This document shows, one piece after another, positions 37,830 to 46,205 of a DNA stretch of 46,205 nucleotides (within the stretch, counting starts at the first letter, position 1; each line of letters starts with the position of its first letter). Made by a program: the position numbers and the translations under genes. The stretch is from Nitrosovibrio sp. Nv4 (GTDB lineage Bacteria > Pseudomonadota > Gammaproteobacteria > Burkholderiales > Nitrosomonadaceae): NCBI GenBank assembly GCA_945860135.1, contig CAMAPK010000016.1:1-46205 (forward strand), read 5' to 3'. The notes beneath the pieces are model-generated. The model did no database searches. It worked only from the letters and a program-made list of their open reading frames with translations, and was not told where the DNA came from.

Positions 37830-39545
37830 ATGACGACCGCTTCCCCCGCAACCAGTTCCCCAGAAAGTTTTGCCGCACTGTTTGAAGAAAGTCTCACGCG
37901 CCAGGAAATGCGCATAGGCGAAGTAATTACCGCCGAAGTTGTGCGTGTTGACTACAACATCGTAGTCGTGAACGCGGGACTCAAATCCGAAAGCTTTATC
38001 CCCGTTGAAGAATTCAAGAATGACAAGGGCGAAATCGAGGTCAAGCCCGGTGATTTTGTCACCGTCGCGATCGAAGCCCTGGAAGATGGTTACGGCGAAA
38101 CCCGTTTGTCGCGCGACAAGGCCAAGCGCCTGACTGCATGGCACGATCTGGAGAAGGCCATGGAAACCGGTGCCATCGTAAGCGGCATGGTGAATGGCAA
38201 GGTCAAGGGCGGACTGACCGCAATGATTAACGGTATCCGCGCGTTTCTGCCCGGTTCGCTGGTGGATATTCGTCCGGTCAAGGACACCACGCCGTACGAA
38301 AACAAGGAAATGGAATTCAAGGTTATCAAGCTTGACCGCAAGCGCAACAATGTAGTGGTGTCACGCCGCGCAGTGCTGGAAGCCAGCCAGGGCGCAGACC
38401 GCCAGTCGTTACTGGCAAACCTGCAGGAAGGAGCAGTGGTCAAGGGCATCGTCAAGAACATTACCGATTATGGTGCGTTCGTTGACCTGGGCGGGATAGA
38501 CGGCCTGCTGCACATTACCGATCTCGCCTGGCGGCGGGTGAAGCATCCTTCCGAAGTGATCAACGTCGGCGATGAAGTCACCGCCAAGGTGCTCAAATTC
38601 GATCAGGAAAAAAACCGCGTTTCGCTGGGAATGAAACAACTGAGCGAAGATCCATGGGTGGGTCTCTCCCGGCGCTATCCACAAGGTACCCGTCTGTTTG
38701 GCAAAGTCAGCAATCTGACCGATTACGGCGCATTCGTCGAGATCGAACAGGGCATAGAAGGACTGGTGCATGTATCTGAAATGGATTGGACCAACAAGAA
38801 TATGTATCCTTCCAAGATGGTGCAACTGGGCGACGAAGTGGAAGTGATGATTCTGGAAATTGATGAAGAGCGCCGCCGTATTTCGTTGGGCATGAAGCAG
38901 TGCAAACCGAATCCCTGGGAAGATTTTGCCATCAACCACAAAAAGGGCGACAAGGTGCAGGGGCAGATCAAATCCATTACCGATTTCGGCGTATTTATCG
39001 GGCTGCTGGGTGGTATAGACGGACTGGTACACCTATCCGATCTTTCCTGGAATCAGCCGGGCGAGGAAGCGGTACGCAATTACAAGAAAGGCGATGAAAT
39101 GGAAGCGATGGTCCTGTCCATTGACGTTGAGCGCGAACGCATTTCGCTGGGCATCAAGCAGTTGGAAGGGGACCCATTCAACAGCTTCGTTGCGGTCAAC
39201 GACAAGAACAGCATCGTCAAGGGCACAGTAAAATCGCTGGATGCCAAGGGTGCAGTGATTGCGCTGGACAACGATGTAGAAGGCTATCTGCGCGCATCCG
39301 AAGTATCGCGCGACCGGGTCGAAGATATTCGCACCCATCTGAAGGAAGGCGATACGGTTGAGGCGATGATCATCAATGTTGATCGCAAGAACCGCAGCAT
39401 CAATCTTTCCATCAAGGCCAAAGACATGTCGGAGGAAACCGACGCAATGCAGAAGGTCACGACCGAAAGTCCGCCCAGCTCTGGAACCACCAGCTTGGGG
39501 GCGCTGCTTAAAGCCAAGATGGACGTTAAAAATACTGAACAATAG
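37830..39545 (+). CDS. rpsA: 30S ribosomal protein S1
   Basis: Binds mRNA at the ribosome and helps unfold initiation regions. From [20 protein letters not shown] it has 571 residues with six S1 domains of about 70 residues each (starting near 22, 107, 194, 279, 366 and 453). Repeated [20 protein letters not shown] and VSLGMKQL blocks are obvious. As in other species its Shine-Dalgarno is weak, which fits S1-dependent translation of its own message. The frame is open further upstream to 37764, but the chosen ATG matches relatives. Confidence 0.98.
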   Translation: MTTASPATSSPESFAALFEESLTRQEMRIGEVITAEVVRVDYNIVVVNAGLKSESFIPVEEFKNDKGEIEVKPGDFVTVAIEALEDGYGETRLSRDKAKRLTAWHDLEKAMETGAIVSGMVNGKVKGGLTAMINGIRAFLPGSLVDIRPVKDTTPYENKEMEFKVIKLDRKRNNVVVSRRAVLEASQGADRQSLLANLQEGAVVKGIVKNITDYGAFVDLGGIDGLLHITDLAWRRVKHPSEVINVGDEVTAKVLKFDQEKNRVSLGMKQLSEDPWVGLSRRYPQGTRLFGKVSNLTDYGAFVEIEQGIEGLVHVSEMDWTNKNMYPSKMVQLGDEVEVMILEIDEERRRISLGMKQCKPNPWEDFAINHKKGDKVQGQIKSITDFGVFIGLLGGIDGLVHLSDLSWNQPGEEAVRNYKKGDEMEAMVLSIDVERERISLGIKQLEGDPFNSFVAVNDKNSIVKGTVKSLDAKGAVIALDNDVEGYLRASEVSRDRVEDIRTHLKEGDTVEAMIINVDRKNRSINLSIKAKDMSEETDAMQKVTTESPPSSGTTSLGALLKAKMDVKNTEQ

Positions 39546-39554
39546 AGGATGCTC

Positions 39555-39839
39555 ATGACGAAGTCTGAATTGATCTCCAGGCTTGCAGCCCGTTATCCGC
39601 AACTGGTAGCGAAGGATGCTGAGCTGGCGGTGAAAATGATACTTGATGCCATGGCCAGAAGCCTGCTGCAGGGAGAGCGCATTGAAATCCGCGGGTTTGG
39701 CAGTTTCGACCTGAACTACCGTCCGCCGCGGGTGGGGCGCAATCCGAAGTCAGGAGAAAAAGTGCGGGTGCCGGAAAAATATGTACCCCATTTCAAGGCT
39801 GGCAAAGAGTTACGCGAGCGAGTAGATCATAAGAACTGA
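39555..39839 (+). CDS. ihfB: Integration host factor subunit beta
   Basis: DNA-bending protein that works with IhfA in recombination, replication and transcription. The 94-residue protein begins [17 protein letters not shown] and has [20 protein letters not shown], whose beta arms end in the [15 protein letters not shown]-intercalating turn. GAGG overlaps the end of rpsA and sets the start at 39555. Phage-type integrases often need IHF, which is relevant to the elements at both ends. Confidence 0.98.
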   Translation: MTKSELISRLAARYPQLVAKDAELAVKMILDAMARSLLQGERIEIRGFGSFDLNYRPPRVGRNPKSGEKVRVPEKYVPHFKAGKELRERVDHKN

Positions 39840-39870
39840 AACGAATCGCAGACAAAAAGACGAATATAAT

Positions 39871-39905
39871 GGCAGCAGGTCGCAAGATCTCGCTGCCTTT
39901 TTTTT
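39871..39905 (+). terminator. Terminator after ihfB
   Basis: GGCAGC (39871-39876) pairs with GCTGCC (39892-39897). The inner AGGTC/GATCT stem is closed by a GCAA tetraloop, and eight T residues follow. Confidence 0.9.
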
Positions 39906-39926
39906 GACCTTGGATTAGGGTGAATC

Positions 39927-40214
39927 ATGCATTATCTGACATGGTTCGTGCGCATCGTATTGTTTCTGTTGCTGCTCGGTTTCGCCGTGAAGAACGCCGA
40001 TACGGTAAGATTGCAATATTTTTTCGGCTATGAGTGGCAGGCGCCGCTGATGCTGATATTGCTGGTCTTTTTCACTCTGGGGGTGGCGCTAGGTGTGCTG
40101 GCATGTCTGGGTAAAATATTCAGGCAAAGACGCGAAATTGCCGCATTGAAAAAAAAGCATCCAGCCACGAATGAGCATGAGCCTCCCGTTGCTGTGGATG
40201 ACAGATTGAAGTAA
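39927..40214 (+). CDS. lapA: LapA-family (DUF1049) membrane protein
   Basis: A 95-residue inner-membrane protein with two hydrophobic helices ([19 protein letters not shown] and [20 protein letters not shown]) joined by a short loop, and a charged C-terminal coil. LapA works with LapB in controlling lipopolysaccharide assembly in enteric bacteria. In E. coli the order is lapA-lapB-pyrF; here pyrF follows after 13 bp and lapB is absent from this place. Confidence 0.9.
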   Translation: MHYLTWFVRIVLFLLLLGFAVKNADTVRLQYFFGYEWQAPLMLILLVFFTLGVALGVLACLGKIFRQRREIAALKKKHPATNEHEPPVAVDDRLK

Positions 40215-40227
40215 GGCCGCCGACCGC

Positions 40228-40917
40228 ATGAACGATCCACGCATTATCGTCGCACTCGACTTTCCCGCCGCAGAACTGGCGCTGGCGCTGGCGGCGCGGC
40301 TTGACCCGCAGCTCTGTCGGGTGAAAGTAGGTAAGGAGCTGTTCACCGCTGCCGGGCCGCAGTTGGTGGAACAGTTGATGCGCAAGGATTTTGAAGTTTT
40401 TCTCGATTTGAAGTTTCACGATATTCCCAACACCGTGGCAGGTGCATGCAAGGCAGCGGCAGGTTTGGGCGTATGGATGGTGAACGTGCATGCGCTCGGC
40501 GGAAGAAAAATGCTCTCTGCCGCGCGCGAGGCGTTGCCGCCGGGGAAAACACGGCTGATCGCCGTGACCCTGCTCACCAGCATGGGACGGGATGATCTGG
40601 CCGATATCGGCCTGAGCGGCGAGCCGGAAGCCGTGGTGCAGCGGCTGGCCGGGTTGGCTGGTGCATGCGGACTGGACGGTGTCGTGTGCTCTGCGCTGGA
40701 GACCGCACGGCTCAGACAGACGATGGGAAAAGATTTCTGTCTGGTCACGCCCGGAATCCGTCCGCTGGATGCCTCCACAGATGACCAGCAACGGGTGACA
40801 ACACCGCGCCAGGCAATGGCAAACGGCGCGGATTATCTGGTGATAGGCAGACCCATCACGCAGGCAACCGACCCGTTGGGAATGTTGCAGCGTTTGCATG
40901 CCGAGATTGCAACATAG
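40228..40917 (+). CDS. pyrF: Orotidine 5'-phosphate decarboxylase
   Basis: Last step of UMP synthesis. The 229-residue protein has [27 protein letters not shown] and the catalytic [16 protein letters not shown] (Asp-Lys-Asp array), and ends with [12 protein letters not shown] and [18 protein letters not shown]. It is 13 bp from lapA and probably co-transcribed with it. Confidence 0.97.
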   Translation: MNDPRIIVALDFPAAELALALAARLDPQLCRVKVGKELFTAAGPQLVEQLMRKDFEVFLDLKFHDIPNTVAGACKAAAGLGVWMVNVHALGGRKMLSAAREALPPGKTRLIAVTLLTSMGRDDLADIGLSGEPEAVVQRLAGLAGACGLDGVVCSALETARLRQTMGKDFCLVTPGIRPLDASTDDQQRVTTPRQAMANGADYLVIGRPITQATDPLGMLQRLHAEIAT

Positions 40918-41159
40918 TTATTCCCTACCCGGGGTGGCTGCACACTCCCACAGAATTTCCCTTCTTGTTTATTTTGTCTCTGCTACGCCCGCAGCAACTC
41001 GTATTGTCTCAGCAAGCTGCATGACCTCAACTACACTGAAAATGACAGGCGGGGTGTGAGTCTCCCAAAATTCTGGATGCGGTGAATGACGCCTTGCAAC
41101 TGTCGGGTAGCAGCAAACTTTGTTTTTCCATCGCTTACATCCAACCTGGAGGAGAGATC
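40918..41159. other. Gene-free spacer between pyrF and comEA
   Basis: I see no gene, terminator or clear promoter in these 242 bp. In a number of betaproteobacteria heptose synthesis genes (hldE, hldD) lie between pyrF and cysM; no remnant is visible here. Confidence 0.5.
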
Positions 41160-41525
41160 ATGAAAAAACTGTTATTGCTCATTGTCACACTGTTCGCGTT
41201 GGCTACTGCCGTCCACGCAGGCGTCAACATCAACACTGCCACCCAGGCCGAGCTTGAGACTCTGCAAGGCATTGGTCCCGGCAAGGCCAAGGCGATCATC
41301 GATTATCGCAATAAGAACGGCTTGTTCAAATCGGTCGATGATCTGGAGAAAGTCGAAGGCATCGGTCCCGGCATCATCAAGCAGTTGCGTCAGGATGCCA
41401 TGGTCAGCGGCGCCAGCACAGTCAGCAAGCAGGACAAGCCCGTTGCCAAGGCAGCAGAGGGCAAATCCGCCAAGAAGGAAGACAAGCCAGCAGCCAAGCA
41501 GGAGAAAAAACCGGTTGCCAAGTAA
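41160..41525 (+). CDS. comEA: ComEA-family helix-hairpin-helix DNA-binding protein
   Basis: A 121-residue exported protein. A signal peptide (MKKLLLLIVTLFALATAVHA) is followed by the ComEA core VNINTATQAELETLQGIGPG with KAKAIIDYR and a second hairpin VEGIGPGIIKQL, then a lysine/alanine-rich tail. ComEA binds incoming double-stranded DNA in the periplasm during natural transformation. GGAGGAGAG just before the ATG fixes the start. Presence suggests, but does not prove, competence. Confidence 0.92.
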   Translation: MKKLLLLIVTLFALATAVHAGVNINTATQAELETLQGIGPGKAKAIIDYRNKNGLFKSVDDLEKVEGIGPGIIKQLRQDAMVSGASTVSKQDKPVAKAAEGKSAKKEDKPAAKQEKKPVAK

Positions 41526-41553
41526 TTTCGCGCAGTCATGTGTGAGACTCATT

Positions 41554-41577
41554 ACCCCGGTTGATCCGGGGTTTTTT
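41554..41577 (+). terminator. Terminator after comEA
   Basis: CCCCGG (41555-41560), a TTGAT loop, CCGGGG (41566-41571), then six T residues. Confidence 0.92.
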
Positions 41578-41660
41578 GTGGCTGATCGCAGTGTTGGTGG
41601 CGTTTCAATCCCGAGCGCATGTGCGATAATTGGCCACCACTTTTAACGAATCTCCTCTCC

Positions 41661-42548
41661 ATGTTCAAGACCATCGAAGACTTTGTCGGCAATACCCCGC
41701 TGGTCAAGCTCAAGCGCTTGCCGGGGAAAACCAGCAATGTCATTCTCGCCAAGCTGGAAGGCAACAACCCGGCCGGATCGGTGAAGGATCGTCCGGCGCT
41801 GTCGATGATTTCACGCGCGCAGGCGCGTGGCGAGATCAAGCCGGGAGACACGCTGATCGAAGCCACCAGCGGCAACACCGGCATTGCCCTGGCGATGGCA
41901 GCGGCGGTGATGGGTTATCGCATGCTGTTGGTGATGCCGGAGCATCTCAGCATCGAACGGCGGCAATCGATGAGCGCATTCGGCGCGGAAATCGTGCTGA
42001 CGCCAAAACAGGGCAGCATGGAGCAGGCGCGCGATGTGGCGGAGCGCATGCGCGCCGAGGGGCGCGGCATCATCCTCGATCAGTTTGCCAACCCGGATAA
42101 CCCGCTGGCGCATTATGCAGGCACTGCCCCCGAAATCTGGCGCGATACCGCCGGGCAGATCAGCCATTTCGTCAGCAGCATGGGCACCACCGGCACCATC
42201 ATGGGTTGCGGCAGATATTTCAAGGAAAAGAATCCTGCGATCCAGATCATCGGCGTGCAGCCGGAGGAGGGCGCCCAGATTCCCGGCATCCGCAAGTGGC
42301 CGCAAGCCTACCTGCCAAAAATATACGACCCCGCACAGGTGGATCGCATCATGCTGGTGTCGCAGACCGAAGCTGAAGATATGACCCGGCGGCTGGCGCG
42401 CGAGGAGGGGATATTTGCCGGAATTTCATCCGGCGGAGCACTGGCAATGGCGCTCAGGATTTCCGCCGAAGTCGAAAATGCGGTGATCGTTTTTATCGTC
42501 TGCGATCGTGGCGACCGTTATTTATCTACCGGAGTCTTTGCCGCGTGA
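41661..42548 (+). CDS. cysM: Cysteine synthase B (CysM)
   Basis: PLP-dependent O-acetylserine sulfhydrylase that can also use thiosulfate. From MFKTIEDFVGNTPLVKLKRL it has 295 residues. CysM-type features are LEGNNPAGSVKDRPALSMI (PLP Lys), [35 protein letters not shown] and PGIRKWPQAYLPKIYD. It is distinct from the CysK at 29598. It follows comEA after a terminator, an order common in Nitrosomonadales. Confidence 0.97.
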   Translation: MFKTIEDFVGNTPLVKLKRLPGKTSNVILAKLEGNNPAGSVKDRPALSMISRAQARGEIKPGDTLIEATSGNTGIALAMAAAVMGYRMLLVMPEHLSIERRQSMSAFGAEIVLTPKQGSMEQARDVAERMRAEGRGIILDQFANPDNPLAHYAGTAPEIWRDTAGQISHFVSSMGTTGTIMGCGRYFKEKNPAIQIIGVQPEEGAQIPGIRKWPQAYLPKIYDPAQVDRIMLVSQTEAEDMTRRLAREEGIFAGISSGGALAMALRISAEVENAVIVFIVCDRGDRYLSTGVFAA

Positions 42549-42618
42549 ACACAGCAGAACGCATGCGGCGGCAAACAGCGCTGAAAATTCATCTGCAGGC
42601 ACAATTGGAGAAAAGTAC

Positions 42619-43392
42619 ATGACGCCAGTGCTGGTGTTCGACATCGAGACCGTGCCCGATATTGAGGGGCTGCGCAAACTCAACGATCTGGGTGCGGAGC
42701 TGGCCGCGGCTGAGGTGGCCGAGATGGCGTTTCAGTCGCGCCGCCAGGCCAGCGGCAGCGATTTTTTGCCGCTGCACCTGCAGCGGGTGGTGGCAATTTC
42801 GTGCGCACTGCGCGACAAAAACGATTTTCGCGTCTGGTCGCTGGGAACTGTGGAGGACTCCGAAGCGGAACTGATCCGGCGTTTTTTCGAAGGCATCGAC
42901 AAATACACCCCGCAACTGGTTTCATGGAATGGCGGCGGCTTCGATCTGCCGGTGCTGCATTACCGCAGCCTGGTGCATGGCATCCAGGCGCGGCGTTACT
43001 GGGAAATGGGCGAGGATGACCGGGAATTCAAGTGGAATAATTATCTCAGCCGCTACCATACGCGCCATCTGGATTTGATGGATTTGCTCGCGCTGTATCA
43101 GCCGCGCGCCAATGCGCCGCTGAATGACCTGGCCCGGCTGATGGGTTTGCCCGGCAAGCTGGGCATGGACGGTTCGCAGGTGTGGGGCGCGTACCAGAAC
43201 GGCGAGATCGCCGCCATCCGCAATTATTGCGAAACCGATGTGGTGAATACTTATCTGGTGTATTTGCGCTTCCAGTTGATGCGCGGCGTATTGAACAGCG
43301 AACAATATCAGCACGAATGCGAGCTGGTACGCAGCACCCTGGGCAAATCTGCTGAACCCCACTGGCAGGAGTTTCTTGCTCAGTGGCAGTAA
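42619..43392 (+). CDS. PolB-like predicted 3'-5' exonuclease
   Basis: A 257-residue DnaQ-fold protein of the family described as related to the exonuclease domain of DNA polymerase B. Exo I is [11 protein letters not shown] (Asp and Glu), Exo [18 protein letters not shown], and Exo III includes [21 protein letters not shown] eight bases before ATG 42619 sets the start, although the frame is open further upstream into cysM. The biological substrate is not established. It overlaps or abuts rlmD. Confidence 0.9.
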   Translation: MTPVLVFDIETVPDIEGLRKLNDLGAELAAAEVAEMAFQSRRQASGSDFLPLHLQRVVAISCALRDKNDFRVWSLGTVEDSEAELIRRFFEGIDKYTPQLVSWNGGGFDLPVLHYRSLVHGIQARRYWEMGEDDREFKWNNYLSRYHTRHLDLMDLLALYQPRANAPLNDLARLMGLPGKLGMDGSQVWGAYQNGEIAAIRNYCETDVVNTYLVYLRFQLMRGVLNSEQYQHECELVRSTLGKSAEPHWQEFLAQWQ

Positions 43393-43429
43393 CACCCCTC
43401 CGATCGCCGTTATTCCCGTCTGGCACAAG

Positions 43430-44737
43430 ATGATCGCTTCCGTCACCATTGAATCCCTGGATCAGGAAGGCCGCGGCGTTGCTCACGCTGAAGGCAAGGT
43501 CATTTTCATTGAAGGCGCGCTGCCGGGCGAAATAGTCACCTACAGTCCGTACCGCAAGAAATCAAATTTCGAACTGGCGCAGGTGGGGAAGATACTCAAG
43601 CCGGGGTCGGCGCGCGTGACTCCGCAGTGTAGATACTTCGGCGTGTGCGGCGGCTGCGGCCTGCAACACATGGATGCGCGCGCGCAGGTCGCGGCAAAAC
43701 AGCGCATTCTGGAAGGCGACCTCAAGCATATCGGCAAGGTCGAGCCTGAACTGATCCTGCCCGCCGTGTATGGGGCAGCCTGGGGCTATCGCTATCGCGC
43801 GCGCATGTCGGTGCGCTATGTCGCGAAAAAAGGCGGCGTGCTGGTGGGCTTTCACGAAAAACGCAGCAGTTTTGTCGCCGATATGCAATCGTGTGAAATC
43901 ATGCCGCCGCGCATATCTGCGCTGATCATGCCGCTGCGGGAACTGATCGGCAGCCTGTCGCTCCGCGAGCGGTTGCCGCAAGTGGAAGTGTCGCTGGGAG
44001 AGGAGGTGGATGTGCTGGTATTGCGCATCATGGATCCTCTCAGCGCACAGGATGAAGTCTTGCTCAGGGCGTTTGCCGCGCAACACACGGTCCAGTTTTT
44101 CCTGCAGACCAAAGGGCCGGAGACGGCCTATCCGTTTTATCCGCTGGATGCGCCGGAACTGAATTATGTCCTGCCGGAATTCGATATCGTCATGCCGTTT
44201 CACCCCACCGAATTCACCCAGGTCAACCCCGCGATGAACCGTATCCTGGTGCGGCGCGCTCTGAGCCTGCTGGACCCGCAACCGGGGGAGCGCATTGCCG
44301 ATTTCTTCTGTGGGTTGGGTAATTTCACTTTGCCGATAGCGCGGCGCGGAGCGCAAGTGGTAGGTTACGAAGGCAGCGCAACCATGGTGCGGCGGGCGGC
44401 AGAGAATGCCGAGCGCAACCGGCTGTCAGCCAATACCCAATTTATCGAAACCAATCTGTTTGAGGCCAGCACAACGTGGCTGCAAGGGCAAGGGGCATTC
44501 GACAAAATGCTGCTCGACCCGCCGCGTGACGGTGCATTCGCCATAGTCAATTCGCTGGCTGAGGGACAAGCAGCACCTGAGCGTATCGTGTACGTCTCCT
44601 GCAACCCTGCCACGCTGGCGCGGGATGCGGCGGTGCTGGTGCATGCCAAGGGTTATCGCCTGAAAGCAGCGGGGGTGGTGAACATGTTTCCGCACACTAC
44701 GCATGTCGAGTCGATGGCGCTGTTCGAGAAGGACTAA
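43430..44737 (+). CDS. rlmD: 23S rRNA (uracil-1939-C5)-methyltransferase RlmD
   Basis: SAM-dependent methylation of 23S rRNA, with a [4Fe-4S] cluster. From ATG 43430 it has 435 residues. A TRAM domain opens with [15 protein letters not shown]. The cluster cysteines are in [14 protein letters not shown] and later MQSCEIMPP. The SAM site is [16 protein letters not shown], and the catalytic end has LLDPPRDGA and [13 protein letters not shown] (nucleophile Cys). A TTG at 43376 with AGGAG just upstream would add 18 residues and overlap the exonuclease gene; I prefer the ATG on family length. Confidence 0.96.
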   Translation: MIASVTIESLDQEGRGVAHAEGKVIFIEGALPGEIVTYSPYRKKSNFELAQVGKILKPGSARVTPQCRYFGVCGGCGLQHMDARAQVAAKQRILEGDLKHIGKVEPELILPAVYGAAWGYRYRARMSVRYVAKKGGVLVGFHEKRSSFVADMQSCEIMPPRISALIMPLRELIGSLSLRERLPQVEVSLGEEVDVLVLRIMDPLSAQDEVLLRAFAAQHTVQFFLQTKGPETAYPFYPLDAPELNYVLPEFDIVMPFHPTEFTQVNPAMNRILVRRALSLLDPQPGERIADFFCGLGNFTLPIARRGAQVVGYEGSATMVRRAAENAERNRLSANTQFIETNLFEASTTWLQGQGAFDKMLLDPPRDGAFAIVNSLAEGQAAPERIVYVSCNPATLARDAAVLVHAKGYRLKAAGVVNMFPHTTHVESMALFEKD

Positions 44738-44751
44738 GCAGAAATAAAAAA

Positions 44752-44773
44752 GGGCGGCTGTCACCAGCCGCCC
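44752..44773 (-). terminator. Terminator between rlmD and the BI-1 gene
   Basis: GGGCGGCTG and CAGCCGCCC form a nine-pair stem with a TCAC loop. An A-run on the plus-strand left side becomes a T-run for minus-strand transcripts, so it mainly ends the BI-1 transcript. Confidence 0.85.
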
Positions 44774-44798
44774 TGTTGTAGCAGTAACGTTCGCAGCG

Positions 44799-45494
44799 TC
44801 AGTCTTTCTCGCCCGAGAACGCCAACAGCAGATGCAGCAGGCTCATGAACAGGTTGTAGATGCTGAGGTAAATGCCCATCGTTGCCATGACATAGTTGGT
44901 TTCGCCACCGTTGACGATGCGGCTGACATCAAACAGGATGAAGCCGGAGAACAGCAACACCGCTACTGCCGAGATGGCAAGCGAAGCGGCCGGCATGGCG
45001 AAGAACAGGTTGGCAACCGAAGCGAGCACCAGCAGCACCAGACCCACGAACAGGAAATTGCCCATGAAGCCGAAATCCTTGCGGGTTACGGTGGCAACTG
45101 TCGCCAGAGTGAGGAAGATGGCCCCGGTTCCGCCTGCAGCGATGCCGACCAGTTGTGCGCCATTGTTGAAATGCAGCGCGTATTGCAGCATCGGCCCCAG
45201 CCACCAGCCAGCGACGAAAGTAAACACGAACAGCAGGATGATCCCCATCACGCTGTTGCGCGTGGCGCTGACGCCAAACATCAGGCCGATCATCACCGCC
45301 AGCATCACCAGCGGTCCCATGATCGGGGATTGGGCGAGGAAAGAGAAGTTGGTGCTCATGCCGATCATCGCGCCGATCACCGTCGGGATCATGGTCAGGC
45401 CCAGCATGCCATAGGTATTGCGCAGAACCTTATTGCGCTCGACCGCAAGCGCGCCGGCTGCAGTCTGGTTCGAATATCTTAGTTCAGGTTGCAT
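44799..45494 (-). CDS. BI-1/YccA-family inner-membrane protein
   Basis: A 231-residue protein with seven hydrophobic segments, of the Bax inhibitor-1/YccA (TMBIM) family. It has NTYGMLGLTMIPTVIGAMIG, VSATRNSVMGIILLFVFTF and late LFDVSRIVNGGETNYVMATM. E. coli YccA modulates the FtsH membrane protease; BsYetJ is a calcium channel. Which applies here is unknown. Two adjacent ATGs follow AAGGAGG; I chose the second (45494) because spacing to the first is only one base. Confidence 0.93.
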   Translation of the reverse strand: MQPELRYSNQTAAGALAVERNKVLRNTYGMLGLTMIPTVIGAMIGMSTNFSFLAQSPIMGPLVMLAVMIGLMFGVSATRNSVMGIILLFVFTFVAGWWLGPMLQYALHFNNGAQLVGIAAGGTGAIFLTLATVATVTRKDFGFMGNFLFVGLVLLVLASVANLFFAMPAASLAISAVAVLLFSGFILFDVSRIVNGGETNYVMATMGIYLSIYNLFMSLLHLLLAFSGEKD

Positions 45495-45776
45495 CATGCC
45501 TCCTTGGTTGATGAACTGTACAACGCATAAGACTACGCATATTAGCAAAAAGTTGCAATCTAAATAAAGAACACGGGCGGCTTGCTGGCAAAGCCAGCCT
45601 CAAAAAGGTATTATTCCGGGCTGATTTCCGGGAAGCTAAGGAAGGGTTGCAATCCATTCGTGAGAGCTTGTCGAACCATGAATGGCCTTAATCAGGTCTT
45701 GTCTCATGCACGTAGCGCGTTATGCCGGAGCTAAAACTGCCGTAGAAGGGGTTGGGATCGAAGAGCAACAGAAAAG

Positions 45777-45866
45777 GGAAGCGTGGCCGAGCGGTTTAAG
45801 GCAGCAGTCTTGAAAACTGCCGTAGGGGCAACTCTACCGTGAGTTCGAATCTCACCGCTTCCGCCA
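45777..45866 (+). tRNA. serT: tRNA-Ser (anticodon UGA)
   Basis: The acceptor stem GGAAGCG pairs with CGCTTCC, the anticodon loop CTTGAAA carries TGA, a long variable arm is present as expected for serine, and the T loop reads TTCGAAT. The CCA end is encoded (GCCA, 45863-45866). An integrase gene begins 164 bp downstream, so the 3' end is the probable attachment site. Confidence 0.97.
45843..45866 (+). mobile_element. Probable attachment site (tRNA-Ser 3' end) of an integrative element
   Basis: P4-type integrases usually recombine at tRNA 3' ends and restore the tRNA. The integrase starting at 46031 points away from the tRNA, the standard arrangement. The exact core cannot be fixed because the other element end is outside the window. 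Confidence 0.6.
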
Positions 45867-45948
45867 AAGTAACATCCTAATTCATCCAGTATCATCCATA
45901 AATTCATGTGAATACAACATGTAAGGTGGATTGATAGTCCGAATCGGT

Positions 45949-46028
45949 GTGGTAACATCCCATTGCATCCGAACCTAATCCGTGGTAAGTTTCGTGGTAA
46001 TAAATTTACCACGATCAGGAGTTACCAC
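45949..46028 (+). promoter_or_regulatory. Cluster of five GTGGTAA/TTACCAC sites before the integrase
   Basis: GTGGTAA lies at 45949-45955, 45982-45988 and 45994-46000, and its complement TTACCAC at 46006-46012 and 46022-46028. The third and fourth form an 8-bp hairpin (45993-46013) with a TAAAT loop. The fifth sits exactly between AGGAG (46017-46021) and the GTG start. They may be integrase arm-type sites, operators or both. Confidence 0.6.
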
Positions 46029-46030
46029 AA

Positions 46031-46205
46031 GTGGCCACCAACCTGTTATCTGCTGCCGAATGCAAGAACGCCACCAGTAATGGCGCAGGCATACGCAAAC
46101 TCCACGATGGCGATGGTCTTTACCTGTGGGTTTATCTCGATGGCCGGAAATATTGGCGGATGCGTTACTGGCAGGCAGATAAGGAAAAATCCCTGTCCCT
46201 TGGCG
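46031..46205 (+). CDS. P4-type tyrosine integrase, N-terminal part
   Basis: Starts at GTG 46031 after AGGAG with a nine-base gap and runs off the window end (58 codons visible). The sequence GAGIRKLHDGDGLYLWVYLD and YWRMRYWQADKEKSLSLG is the arm-binding DUF4102 domain of P4-like integrases. The catalytic part is outside the window, so intactness is unknown. Lying just after tRNA-Ser, it marks the edge of a second integrative element, different from the one at 1-1166. Confidence 0.92.
   Translation, partial: MATNLLSAAECKNATSNGAGIRKLHDGDGLYLWVYLDGRKYWRMRYWQADKEKSLSLG

Noticed and set aside
29598-42548. The two cysteine synthases as a duplication
   Set aside because: One is clearly CysK-type and the other CysM-type; having both is normal.
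45731-46012. 93-codon minus-strand frame across tRNA-Ser
   Set aside because: It is antisense to the tRNA. Its GEIRTHGRVAPTAVFKTAA sequence is the typical artefact produced by reading a tRNA-Ser gene backwards.
1-46205. CRISPR arrays, rRNA genes, toxin-antitoxin pairs or complete insertion sequences
   Set aside because: I saw no spaced repeat array, rRNA signature, small paired toxin genes or transposase in the window.

Overview
This looks like a chromosomal segment of a betaproteobacterium, most likely of the order Nitrosomonadales (a Gallionellaceae-like relative is my guess). The evidence is gene order: rpsB-tsf-pyrH-frr-uppS-cdsA-dxr-rseP-bamA-ompH-fabZ-rnhB, aroA-cmk-rpsA-ihfB-lapA-pyrF, and comEA-cysM-exonuclease-rlmD. 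The species cannot be named from the window alone.

Layout. (1) 1-1166: edge of an integrated phage or island, a DUF4224 protein overlapping a tyrosine recombinase that stops 13 nt before mutS. (2) 1180-5037: mutS, a slyD-like prolyl isomerase and rnhB. (3) 5090-15920, minus strand: the envelope/translation cluster from rpsB down to fabZ, with an S2-type leader and a terminator between rpsB and tsf. (4) 16199-18254: a short GlpD-like oxidoreductase, a SirB protein and a CopD-like membrane protein. (5) 18328-28663: a signalling island. It holds a four-gene phosphorelay on the minus strand and, divergently, a GAF-PAS-GGDEF-EAL protein, a partial tandem copy reduced to a stand-alone EAL protein, an Aer-like chemoreceptor and CheW. 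(6) 28687-31905: cysK-cysE, panD and an exported ankyrin-repeat protein. (7) 32525-35592: a second GGDEF-EAL protein, whose GGDEF half looks catalytically damaged, overlapping an HDOD-GAF protein. (8) 35664-44737: aroA, cmk, rpsA, ihfB, lapA, pyrF, comEA, cysM, a PolB-like exonuclease and rlmD. (9) 44799-46205: a BI-1/YccA membrane protein, tRNA-Ser(UGA), and the start of a P4-type integrase marking a second element inserted at the tRNA.

Two themes deserve attention. First, lipopolysaccharide genes are absent from two conserved neighbourhoods: lpxD, lpxA and lpxB from the ompH-fabZ-rnhB run, and lapB from between lapA and pyrF, with no heptose genes between pyrF and cysM. Flanking genes are intact and tightly packed. 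Either lipid A synthesis has moved elsewhere or this lineage has changed or lost LPS; the window alone cannot decide. Second, the signalling islands combine sensor kinases, c-di-GMP enzymes and chemotaxis proteins, with signs of recent duplication and domain decay.

A further point is that the left element sits directly against mutS, whose own ribosome-binding site and promoter are not visible, so mismatch repair could depend on the state of the element.
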